From: Fasciola hepatica
Lineage: Eukaryota; Platyhelminthes; Trematoda; Plagiorchiida; Fasciolidae
NCBI GenBank assembly: GCA_948099385.1
Contig: CANUEZ040000183.1
Coordinates: 8,155,250 to 8,219,249 of the forward strand
Direction of reading: 5' to 3'
Length of the DNA stretch: 64,000 nucleotides
The stretch's first letter is position 1; the number at the start of each line of letters is the position of its first letter. This document shows positions 11,258 to 19,908 of the stretch, in pieces. The position numbers and the translations under genes are program-made. Under the pieces are notes generated by a model. The model ran no database searches, was not told where the DNA came from, and was given only the letters and a program-made list of their open reading frames with translations.

Positions 11258-11277
11258 CCGCCCACCAAAATCCTCCT
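11258..11277 (-). promoter_or_regulatory. polypurine tract, BEL/Pao B
   Basis: On the - strand a G/A-rich run with four T (AGGAGGATTTTGGTGGGCGG) sits directly before the 3' LTR. The same tract, with one difference, precedes the LTR of element A1. Confidence 0.55.
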
Positions 11278-11951
11278 GGATCCTTAGCAGAGTCAAAGGT
11301 TTGGTATAAAGGTACTGATTCTTCCTACCTGCCTAGGCCCTGCTGTCAGTGCGCGCGTCTAATGCTCGTCGTCGACGTTCTACTACTGGTCGCACCTAAC
11401 CCATTGGCTACATAGACGTGAGGCTAGTCTACATCTTCCACAAGACCAAATGACCGATGGCGGGCGTGAATGGTCACATAGACGTTGTCCTCGTAAGGGG
11501 CCGTCCGGTCCTGGATGTACGTGCTTGAGTGTGTGTGTGTGTGCGTGTGTGTGTGCCGGGGTTACAATGAAATCACAGGTATGACTACACATCAGAGGAC
11601 TTTCTGCAATGTCAACAAGAGACCGCGTGGCAAGAAAACGAGTAAATGTAGCATGTATGTGTGATCTGAGCTCCGCTACTTCCACATATGCAAGGGGCAT
11701 TCGGTAGCGTCAACAAAAGGCAAACAAAGAACACTGTCACATATATGATGGGTTTACGGGATGTAGAGTGCGTCGTGCATGCGTGTATGTATCGGGATGT
11801 ATAATGGAATCGCACTCATCACCACATATCGGAAAGAACCTTCTGTAATGTCAACGAAGGGACCGCGAGCACCTTAACGTGTTTGACGGGGATTGTGTGG
11901 CATATATGGTGTTTCTTTATCCACCTCGATTACTGGTGTGAAAAAGGTTTA
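11278..11951 (-). other. BEL/Pao B 3' UTR with TG microsatellite and two diverged direct repeats
   Basis: About 670 bp without a credible ORF. It holds a TG-rich microsatellite (11530-11556) and two related segments (about 11560-11650 and 11795-11880) that share a core with CTGCAATGTCAAC / CTGTAATGTCAAC and a following GACCGCG. No envelope-like reading frame is seen. Confidence 0.6.
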
Positions 11952-14900
11952 CTAGGCCACAGGGTTATCAGCTCCTCCGTCTTCGCTCTCGAGTAGGTTA
12001 ATACTGCGTATGTCACGAATGAGCACTCCGTTAGCTGTCTTCACCTTCACCGTTCTTATCATTTCGTCAGTGCTTTTGATGGTTTCCGTAACTACTCCCA
12101 AAGACCAAGCGCTGAAATGTGCGCGTTCGTCGGCGATCATAACCACGTCCCCAACTTTGAATGGTCTTGTTTTGGCCAGCCACTTCTGTCGAGACTGCAA
12201 AGCCGGTAGGTACTCCCGTAGCCATCGCCTCCAGAAGACCTTGGCCAGATAGTTCGCTTGCTTCCATCCGTGGAGGTAGCTCCCACGAAGGTTTACCGGC
12301 CCTTGGAAACCCTCGTTCGACCTTAACGTCAATAAGTCGTTCGGGGTGAGCGCCAGGTGGGTGGGGTCGCCGTTCAATACTGGAACCAGGGGGCGGTTGT
12401 TCAGGATTCGCTCCACCTCAGTCATGACGGTGTTCAGCGTTTCGTCGTCGGGCGGCTGCTGCTCCATGATTGACAGCAATATCCGTCTGGCGGACCGGAT
12501 CATGCGTTCCCATATGCCGCCTCGGTGACTGGCCTGTGGGGGGTTGAAATGCCACCGTATGCAGTAGGCCACGGTTCGATTCTGCAGTTCGTCCCTGTTT
12601 ATGTTCTTGTGCCAACCCTGCAATTCCCGTTGAGCGCCCACAAATTTCGATCCATTATCTGAGTATATATCGGCCGGTACGCCTCTTCGGTTGATAAATC
12701 TTTGCAAGGCACGTAGAAACGAATCGGTCGTCATCGAATGTGCGACTTCTAGGTGTACCGCACGTGATTTCATGCACGTCATGATACATCCGTATCGCTT
12801 TTCTAATCTTTTCCCGCACTTGATCCACAAGGGCCCGAAATAGTCCAACCCGGTGTCACTGAACGGCCACCAGCCCGTAGTTACCCTGCATTCTGGTAGT
12901 GGGGCCATGAGTTGTTTGCCTGCTTTGGTATTGCGTCTCCTGCATTGCACACACCGTCGGGTTACGCGTTTTACAGTCTCTCGTCCTCTCAACAACCAAA
13001 GACGCTTTCGGATGACGCTCGTCACGTGACTTTCCCCTGCATGTCCCTCCATGGCGTGGACGTGTTGAATCATTAGCTCTACTATAGGTTGTCTCGCTGG
13101 CAGCAGTATAGGATACTTTGTGTCGAAGTTCAGGTGGGCGTTGGTCAGCCTACCATCCACCCGCAGCAGTCGGTTGATGATTTTGGGGTTTAAACGCTTC
13201 AGCTCGCCTCTTGGAGATGGCATGTCTTCATTGGTCGGCCCCACTTCTTCCGCCCTCTTGAGTTCTTGGGCGAAAGCCTCGCGTTGTATCATTCTGAAAA
13301 TATCGTACTCTGCCGCTTGTAGCTCATCGGGACCTATCGGGCCGACCGGTATCCGACCTGAGGGCCGTAGCCCTTTCATGACTAGTAAACTTATCTTGAA
13401 CCTGGTTAACCAAACTAGCGAACGAAGCGTCTTCATCCAGGAAGAAAACCTGACCAGTCGCGATAAAATGGGCGACGCTTCGACGACGTTGGTTGCTATC
13501 ACTACGCCTTTGATCTCCAGTTCCAATTCCGTAGGGGGTTTTAATTCGAACACGGGCCAGTCCTGTTTGGGCAATTGCAGGAAGTTTGGCCCTCTCGTCC
13601 ACGTGTCCAGTTGCCTGAAGTTGTTGGCACCTCGGGAGCACAGGTCGGCCGGATTATCGCCAGACCTGACATGACTCCACTGGTGCGTGGCTGATTCATC
13701 GTGGATAATCGTGAGCCGGTTAGCGACGAAAGTACTAAACCGGCTCCGTACGTTGTTAATGTAGTAAAGTACTATCGTTGAATCCGTCCAGAAGCTCACC
13801 GACCAAATGTAGAGATCGAAACATCTCTTCACAGCTTGCACCACCCTGACTGCCAACACGGCCGCGCTGAGTTCAAGGCGTGGGATTGAGACCGACTTCA
13901 GTGGGGCAACGCGGGCTTTGGCGAACAGGATCCTCGTGGTATACTGTCCATCTCCTGCGCACCATCGTCCGTACACCACAGCTCCATAACCGACTTCGGA
14001 TGCATCGGAAAAAGCATGTAGTTCTCCAGTCCGTGTCGTATGGCCAGGAGTCAAACATCGTGGGATTCTTATGTCCCCTAATTTCTTCAAGGTGTTCAAA
14101 AATTCTTCCCAGTCCAGCCGGTCCCCTCGGTCCAGTGACTGGTCCCAATCAACTTTCTTACGGCACAGCCGCTGCATCAAGATCTTTCCGGGTAGCAGCC
14201 ATGGTGAGACGAAACCGAGCGGGTCGAACAAACTTGAGACGGCAGATAGTATGCCACGACGGGTTATTGGCAGCTCGGGAACGTTCAGTTCAAAAACAAA
14301 ATCGTCCGTTTCCGCGTCCCATTGTATTCCTAAAGTGCGCTCGATAGGAAGTGGAGAGCCGTCCAAATCTCTTACCCTTTCGGCCTTTTCGTGATACGGA
14401 ATGACCTTCAGCACTTCCGAAGCGTTCGACATCCATTTAGTTAGATGGAAGCCGCCCTCTTCCAGCAATCTCGTCAGACCCCTGAACTGCTCTGGAGCTG
14501 ATTCCTCATCATCGAATGACCCAAGGTAGTCGTCGACGTAGAAGTTCCGGCTGACGCTTTCTACCACCGTCCGATGTACTAGATCGCCATGTTTTTTCGC
14601 TGATTCTCGGAGGGCGTAGTTTGCACAAAATGGTGACGATATGGCTCCGAAGGGTTGGACGGTCATCCTATAATTCACCACTGCTTTGTCCCGGTCACTC
14701 CCTTCCCACCACAGGAAACGCAAAGCATCTCGTTCTCCTACCGGAATCTTCACCTGATGGAACATTTCCCTAATGTCAGCAGACAAAGCCACTTTACCCA
14801 CTCTGAAACGGCACAGAACATCGATCAGTGGTGTGGTCCAGTCAGGCCCCTGTAGTAGGCGATCGTTTAACGACTTGCCCTGGAACTTGGCCGCACAGTC

Positions 14901-16517
14901 GAAAACCACCGGCAGTTTATTGGGTTTCTTGGGGTTGGTGACCGGGTGAGGCAGATACCAGATACCCCTTTTGCTGTCGGTGTTAACAGGCACCTTTTCA
15001 ACGTAACCGAGGGCCTCGTTTCGCTTCATCAAATCCGCGTATCGTTCCCACAGATTCTGGTCTCGAATGAAGCGTTCTTTTAGTCGTAGTAATCGTTGGA
15101 GAACATAATTTCTGTTGTCAGTCCACGGGTCGTCCGGTGTGCGCCATGGGAGGGAAACCTCGAACTGTTTTTTGAGGCCTCTAGTGCCTTGCCGCACCGT
15201 TTGTAGAGCGAAGTGATCCTCTTGAGACAACGTCGGTCTTTCGTCTCCAATGTCATGAAACTCCTTTTCATACAGCCGTTGCAGATGATACTCTATGCGG
15301 TCCGTTTCGGCGGATAAGTAATTCACGGAACCGCGTACCCCTACTGGACCGTATAACATCCATCCCAGAGCCGTGCGTACGGCATAAGGTGCCTGGCGGT
15401 CGCCCACTCTTTGGTCAAGCACCCAACGCGCCTCTGGCACGTCGCATCCGATGAGGAGATCCACCTCATCATCTTCCCAGTCTACGACGGTTACATCCTG
15501 CAGGTGGGGCCACCGAGTCAAGATTGCGTTCACCGACCTTGGTGCTCGCATGGGGAGATCCGCTAACGTGAATGCCTCCGTTGGTTCAATTTCCTCGTTA
15601 GTGTCTAGAGAGATGAGTTGCAGCCTTAATCTACCGGCAGTCATTACCTGTGTTCCGCCCACCGTGCTCACTGCTAACGACGTCGCACGTTTAGCCAGTT
15701 GGTGTTTTTCGGCAAACCGCTCTTTCACTAAAGTGGTGTCGGATCCACTATCAACGAAAGCCAACGCCTTGACTATCCCAGTCGGAGTCACTACTCCCAC
15801 GGCCACTACGCCTAAACGTACCGGTTTACTGGCAGATTGTGAAGTTGAACAAATTACGCTGGGCTTGGCACTCGCCTCGGATATGGTTACTCTCGCCTGA
15901 TGCAGCAGCCGATGGTGTCTGCCCGTGCAGCCCTCGTAACCACATCGATTCCTTGTTCTACAGGCTGCTGCCCGGTGCGTGGTGTTGAGACAGATGAAAC
16001 ATGCTCCTGCCATCCTCGCCATTCCCCACCGTTCGTCTATTGTGGCGTTGCCGAACTTGGGGCATTCTGGTAGGCCATGGCTAGTACCACAGGACCTGCA
16101 ATTTGGTTTCGCCGTAGCATCTCGTGAAATGACGTGTGTGTTGGTCCAAGGCTGGTACTTTGTATGTTCCCGTACAGCGGTTTGGACTTGGCTAGTACCG
16201 GGCTTGTTTGCTCGGTTGCTGTCCCGGATGAGTCGGCCGAATCTGCTGTCAGCTATCTTCGTTTGCCTGTCTAAGTATTCAGTCAGGTCTTCGAAGTTGG
16301 CTTCTCTGTCGCCTCGGCTTATCCGTTCAGCTTCTTCCGCCCACCGACCCTGTAGTTCGGGAGAGAGGTGACAGACTATGCCTTCCAAAGTGTGCATGGC
16401 GTCTAGGTCAGCCCTGTAACCTAAATGGTCGAGGGCTATTGAGCAGTTCTGCATCTTGATCATCAGGTCGGCCATGGTGTAGACGTCGCCCTTGGTTCTC
16501 TTTGCCTCTACCATCAC
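11952..16517 (-). CDS. BEL/Pao B polyprotein: gag C-terminus, protease, RT, RNase H, integrase (1521 codons)
   Basis: Domains with approximate residues in the open frame: gag remainder 1-130; Cys-rich knuckles 140-195; aspartic protease with Asp-Ser-Gly-Ser at 256-259 and the Leu-Leu-Ile-Gly-Cys-Asp block near 355; RT 520-770 with Tyr-Val-Asp-Asp near 660; RNase H 835-960 (Asp in Ser-Asp-Ala-Ser, Glu in Pro-Arg-Leu-Glu, Asp in Thr-Asp-Ser); His-His-Cys-Cys zinc domain about 1152-1192; integrase Asp near 1226, Asp in Ser-Asp-Asn-Gly near 1288 and Glu in Gly-Ile-Trp-Glu near 1338; DUF5641-like tail ending near 1510. All catalytic motifs are present. The true start is upstream in gag; the apparent start is only where the frame opens after a one-base deletion near 16527. 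Confidence 0.92.
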   Translation of the reverse strand: MMVEAKRTKGDVYTMADLMIKMQNCSIALDHLGYRADLDAMHTLEGIVCHLSPELQGRWAEEAERISRGDREANFEDLTEYLDRQTKIADSRFGRLIRDSNRANKPGTSQVQTAVREHTKYQPWTNTHVISRDATAKPNCRSCGTSHGLPECPKFGNATIDERWGMARMAGACFICLNTTHRAAACRTRNRCGYEGCTGRHHRLLHQARVTISEASAKPSVICSTSQSASKPVRLGVVAVGVVTPTGIVKALAFVDSGSDTTLVKERFAEKHQLAKRATSLAVSTVGGTQVMTAGRLRLQLISLDTNEEIEPTEAFTLADLPMRAPRSVNAILTRWPHLQDVTVVDWEDDEVDLLIGCDVPEARWVLDQRVGDRQAPYAVRTALGWMLYGPVGVRGSVNYLSAETDRIEYHLQRLYEKEFHDIGDERPTLSQEDHFALQTVRQGTRGLKKQFEVSLPWRTPDDPWTDNRNYVLQRLLRLKERFIRDQNLWERYADLMKRNEALGYVEKVPVNTDSKRGIWYLPHPVTNPKKPNKLPVVFDCAAKFQGKSLNDRLLQGPDWTTPLIDVLCRFRVGKVALSADIREMFHQVKIPVGERDALRFLWWEGSDRDKAVVNYRMTVQPFGAISSPFCANYALRESAKKHGDLVHRTVVESVSRNFYVDDYLGSFDDEESAPEQFRGLTRLLEEGGFHLTKWMSNASEVLKVIPYHEKAERVRDLDGSPLPIERTLGIQWDAETDDFVFELNVPELPITRRGILSAVSSLFDPLGFVSPWLLPGKILMQRLCRKKVDWDQSLDRGDRLDWEEFLNTLKKLGDIRIPRCLTPGHTTRTGELHAFSDASEVGYGAVVYGRWCAGDGQYTTRILFAKARVAPLKSVSIPRLELSAAVLAVRVVQAVKRCFDLYIWSVSFWTDSTIVLYYINNVRSRFSTFVANRLTIIHDESATHQWSHVRSGDNPADLCSRGANNFRQLDTWTRGPNFLQLPKQDWPVFELKPPTELELEIKGVVIATNVVEASPILSRLVRFSSWMKTLRSLVWLTRFKISLLVMKGLRPSGRIPVGPIGPDELQAAEYDIFRMIQREAFAQELKRAEEVGPTNEDMPSPRGELKRLNPKIINRLLRVDGRLTNAHLNFDTKYPILLPARQPIVELMIQHVHAMEGHAGESHVTSVIRKRLWLLRGRETVKRVTRRCVQCRRRNTKAGKQLMAPLPECRVTTGWWPFSDTGLDYFGPLWIKCGKRLEKRYGCIMTCMKSRAVHLEVAHSMTTDSFLRALQRFINRRGVPADIYSDNGSKFVGAQRELQGWHKNINRDELQNRTVAYCIRWHFNPPQASHRGGIWERMIRSARRILLSIMEQQPPDDETLNTVMTEVERILNNRPLVPVLNGDPTHLALTPNDLLTLRSNEGFQGPVNLRGSYLHGWKQANYLAKVFWRRWLREYLPALQSRQKWLAKTRPFKVGDVVMIADERAHFSAWSLGVVTETIKSTDEMIRTVKVKTANGVLIRDIRSINLLESEDGGADNPVA

Positions 16518-17143
16518 GCCCTCTATGAGTTACGGGCTACTTTGAAAGGTTGGCCAAACAAGTCCCTCAGAATCTTTCTTGCCCTTGTGTAGCCTTGTTC
16601 TGGATCGAGCATGGTGCACCCGTCGATAGCTTCTCGCGCTCGGCCTCGGCAGTAGTGAGTAAGTTAAAGAAGCCTATGCCCAGGGTCGGTTACCTTGTTT
16701 TCAACGAACGTCTCGAACTGTTTGACAAACTTGCAGTATTGCTCAGCTCGCCCGTCGAAAACCGTTAACTCCACTCTAGGCAGATCGATCGATGGCGGTT
16801 TGTAGTCGGCGACCGGCGTGGGGTTCCCTACCTTATTGCACTCTAACCTATCGGAAGTGTCGAAGTCACTGGTCTCATGCTCTCGCTGTTTCTGTGTACA
16901 CTTCTCTGCTTCATGCGCCTGTAGTCTAGCCGAAAGTAACTGTTGCTCTAGTTCTAGTATTCTCAGCTTATATAAATCGACATCCTTACGATCAATATTG
17001 CTTTCAATAACACATGAGCTAGCACTGACAGGACTAGGCGATCTAACATTAACTAAAGAATCAGATGTACCCAAAACCTCCCCAGAGACTTGCCGTATTA
17101 CTTCCTGTCCGGATTCGACTGCTTTTGATCCTTTTCTTGGCAT
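16518..17143 (-). pseudogene. BEL/Pao B gag, N-terminal part (one stop, one frameshift)
   Basis: ATG at 17143 opens Met-Pro-Arg-Lys-Gly-Ser. A coiled-coil-like stretch (Leu-Glu-Gln-Gln-Leu) and a DUF1759-like gag domain follow. An in-frame TAA at about 16663-16665 replaces a Tyr codon of element A2, and a one-base deletion near 16527 shifts the frame into pol. Without these two changes gag and pol would be one frame. Gag is needed for particle formation, so this copy is unlikely to be autonomous. Confidence 0.8.
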
Positions 17144-17157
17144 TTTGCGTGATTTTT

Positions 17158-17167
17158 CCTCGTTCCA
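17158..17167 (-). promoter_or_regulatory. candidate primer binding site, BEL/Pao B
   Basis: TGGAACGAGG on the - strand, 18 bases inside the 5' LTR, conserved in element A2 although the bases around it differ. A role as tRNA primer site is inferred. Confidence 0.35.
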
Positions 17168-17185
17168 AATAGATCTATTGAGTAT

Positions 17186-17564
17186 TGTTACGAACGTTTG
17201 AGCAATGCGTAGCCAAATTCGCAACGGATCCCGAAATCAGAAGGCGATTATCCGTGATAATTCTACGATACTAGATTATTAAAATAAACAATGACATAAA
17301 CAATATACAAACCTCAATAATACGATCACAAAGTCTCAACAACGAGAAACCGAATAGCAGCGTGTGAGCAGACAGCACGTGCGTCACGCAGGTCCTCAAC
17401 AAGGATGTGCCAAAATAGCGCTCTGGGCGCGAACAAACAACAATTGGTCCAGAAAAACAACCAGTTCGTAAAGACAAGTCAATAGTGTATCGAAATGAGT
17501 GATGTTGGGAAAAAACACTGAATCGCGAGGGAAAAAGGGGGATTTTCCACGACCGGCTGTTACA
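17186..17564 (-). repeat. BEL/Pao B 5' LTR (379 bp)
   Basis: Same length and ends as 10879-11257. As the upstream LTR it would hold the promoter for the - strand transcript. It is followed on + by the CTCGG duplication and the rest of LINE2. Confidence 0.93.
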
Positions 17565-17569
17565 CTCGG

Positions 17570-18419
17570 TGCTCGGCCCTCTGCTCTTCCTCATCTTCAT
17601 CAATGACCTAGCACGTGAGCCTACAAACCCCACCTTTATGTTTGCCGATGACGTCAAGATAGCTGGAATAGATATAGAACTTGACGTGTTAGCAGTACAA
17701 AACTGGGCACGCAAATGGGACCTTCCACTAAACCTCACCAAGTGTCAATGCTTGACCACAAATACAGGGGCTAGTGAGAATGGTGTGGGTTCGTTGCAAG
17801 TGGTCTCGCAGGTCAAATACTTGGGCACTATAATGGATAACAGCTTAAAGCCGTCAAAGCAGTGCACCTCAGCAGCCAATACGGCGAGGAGAGAACTCGT
17901 TCGAGTTCGATCCATTATGTCGTGTAGAGATTCGAGATTTTCGTTCCGATATATCGAGCCATAGTTAGGCCGCATATGGAGTACTGCGTGCAGGCCTGGG
18001 CACGGTACTACCAGAAAGATATGAACTGTCTGGAGAAAGTGCAAGGGCTAGCCATTAGAATGGTGGCTGGGCAAAGGGGGTTTAACTACACAGAGAGTCT
18101 TTGTGCCCTAGACATATTCCCGATGGAAAGACGGCGCATTCGCGGGGATTTGATAGAAACCTTCAAGGTTATGAAAGGACTGTCAGGAATAAGTCGAGAA
18201 GACCTTTTTTCTCTGATCCCCGAGAGAGGCACAAGGGGGCATAGACTTAGATTACAAAGGAAACATTTGAGGCTCCAAATTAGGGCGAAGCACTTCTCAA
18301 ATAGAGTGGTACCCTATTGGAATAAGCTCCCGGAAGAGGTCATAAATACCACAACCGTGAAGGCTTTTAAGAAAGCAGTAGACCTATGTTGGGTGGCTGT
18401 ATACCCCGAGTTATGTTAA
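17570..18419 (+). pseudogene. CR1-type LINE2 ORF2, 3' segment (after BEL element B)
   Basis: Continues the LINE2 frame exactly: Ser-Gln-Gly-Ser-Val before the insertion and Leu-Gly-Pro-Leu-Leu-Phe after it. The catalytic Phe-Ala-Asp-Asp is intact at 17641-17652. A frameshift near 17930 moves the thumb to another frame (Pro-His-Met-Glu-Tyr-Cys-Val-Gln-Ala-Trp onwards), which stays open to TAA at 18417-18419. Excising 10879-17569 recreates one LINE. Confidence 0.87.
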
Positions 18420-18628
18420 GCAGCTTTTAGGGTCAGATGCAATTTACTTATTGTTTCCACCTTACTCTGCCAGGGCTGATACTGCACAAAATTTCTGCCT
18501 TTCAGAAAAAGAAAATCACGCAGTGTTGGGAGCTACGGAAACGCGCCGACAACACAACTATCTGGACACACGATTGGCTCTAGCCACACCAAGTCCTGTG
18601 CAAACTGAACTGAACTGAACTGAACTGA
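18420..18628 (+). repeat. LINE2 3' UTR and TGAAC tail
   Basis: Short 3' UTR with different sequence from LINE1, ending in TGAAC repeats (18604-18628). LINE1 and LINE2 therefore share the tail unit but not the UTR body. Confidence 0.7.
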
Positions 18629-18630
18629 GC

Positions 18631-19722
18631 ATATCAACTAGATGGATGACGGGTAGCACTGTGGTCCTTCCGGAGCATGTTTCGATAGACTTTTTCGCTC
18701 ACTGCATACAGTCTCAGTGAACGCTCACGATGCATAATGTCTCTCGCAGTTGATGTGCGATGAGGTTTTCCGTTTCAGTTCAGTTCAGTTCAGTCTGCAC
18801 AGGACAGGTAATGGCCGGGGCCAATTGAGCGTCCAGAATTTTTTGATGGTAAGCACACCAGTTATGCACCCACCACTGCCGAGTGTATTTCGTCGAATCC
18901 CCGCTAAAAATGAGAGGGAAACGGAAAACCTCATCGCACATCAACTGCGAGAGACATTATGCATCGTGAGCGTTCACTGAGACAGTATGCAATGAGGGAA
19001 AAAGTCTGCTAAAACATACTCCAGAAGGACCACAGTGCTACCCGTCATCCATCTAGTTGATATTCTTAAGGCTCACTACAAGGAAAGATCTCGTACCACT
19101 TGCGATCAAGGGCACATTTGAAGGATTGGACTGTCAGCAGATCTACCATTTCACCAGGCAGACCGTTCCAACTGTTCACAACCCTGTTGCTGAAGAAGTG
19201 CGATCTAGCCATCAACCTAGATCGGGCTTTTATCAACTTCTTTTGATGTCCTCTTGTTCTGGAGTCTACGGCCACTTGGAATAGACTATCTGGTCTAAGG
19301 CCAGAAAAGCCCTTCATTACCTTGAACGTTTCTATGAGATCTCCTCGACTTCTCCTCCTTTCCAACGAGAAGAGATTCAGGTCACAGAGTCTCTGCTCGT
19401 AAGTCTTACGCCTCTGCCCTTCAACCATTCGCGTGGCGAGACGTTGGACTTTCTCTAGGCAGGCGGCGTCCTTTTTGTAGAAGGGTGACCAAGCCTGCAC
19501 ACTACCTTCTAAGTGAGGTCGTACTATAGCCTTGTAAATAGGTACGAATACCTCCGGCTTCCGGGGATTCGACGGGGATTCGACGAAATACACTCGGCAG
19601 TGGTGGGTGCATAACTGGTGTGCTTACCATCAAAAAAATCTGGACGCTCAATTGGCCCCGGCCATTACCTGTCCTGTGCAAACTGAACTCAACTGAACTC
19701 AACTGAACTGAACTGAACCTGA
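18631..19722 (+). mobile_element. LINE1-type 3' UTR fragment (+), split by an antisense LINE
   Basis: 18631-18774 and 19573-19722 together match the LINE1 3' UTR and TGAAC tail at 9590-9898. Between them lies an antisense LINE. About 16 bp of the UTR is missing at the junction and the string GGGGATTCGAC is repeated at the right side. The TGAAC tail at 19681-19718 ends about 70 bp before the TMEM208 ATG. Confidence 0.75.
18775..19562 (-). pseudogene. 5'-truncated CR1-type LINE1 copy (thumb/C-terminus, 3' UTR, tail), antisense
   Basis: An open frame of about 165 codons (roughly 19562 to 19066) encodes the end of ORF2: Val-Pro-Ile-Tyr-Lys-Ala-Ile-Val-Arg-Pro-His, Arg-Leu-Ala-Thr-Arg-Met-Val, the Phe-Ser-Asn-Arg-Val and Trp-Asn-Gly-Leu-Pro motifs. 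The 3' UTR and TGAAC tail follow (18794-18775). It is better preserved than the LINE1 copy at 8215. Strong 5' truncation is the usual result of target-primed reverse transcription. Confidence 0.82.
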
Positions 19723-19791
19723 AGTCGCATTGCGGACGGCGCGGTTGGTCGGTTTAGAGTTGTCAGTACACACGTGCCCCGTTTGATCGTC

Positions 19792-19908
19792 ATGTTCCCG
19801 TCCCAGAACAAGAAGCCTGTAAAGGAAGCCTCGAAGAGTGAAAAGTTCATCCACGAGCAAAACGTTGTCACGCTCAGGTTTTACAGAAATTTAGTGATCG
19901 GAAGCACA
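19792..19908 (+). CDS. TMEM208: TMEM208 exon 1 (residues 1-39)
   Basis: It starts at the first in-frame ATG; an upstream in-frame GTG at 19774 is not used because animals initiate at ATG and the family N-terminus is short. It encodes the Lys-rich N-terminus and the conserved Leu-Arg-Phe-Tyr stretch that opens the first membrane segment. The exon ends in ACA before the donor GTAAGT at 19909. Reading on past the donor gives an ORF to 19980, but that part does not align with the family, while the splice to exon 2 does. Confidence 0.88.

Larger units (their letters stand above)
10879..17564 (-). mobile_element. BEL/Pao element B, near-complete, 6686 bp, with 5-bp target duplication
   Basis: LTR, 3' UTR, pol, gag, LTR in the order expected for an antisense BEL/Pao element. 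Both LTRs are 379 bp and read as identical. CTCGG flanks both sides (10874-10878 and 17565-17569) and occurs once in the uninterrupted LINE sequence, so it is the target-site duplication; 4-6 bp is usual for this superfamily. Pol is open for 1521 codons. Gag has one stop and one frameshift (16518-16665). It is the youngest insertion visible in the window. Confidence 0.95.

Noticed and set aside
10964..11296. Antisense 110-codon frame through the BEL LTR (and the same in 17271-17741)
   Set aside because: It lies in the LTR and runs into unrelated flanks; no domain.
11278..11951. Possible envelope gene between pol and the 3' LTR of BEL B
   Set aside because: No frame of useful length, signal peptide or membrane segment; the region is non-coding in element A1 too.
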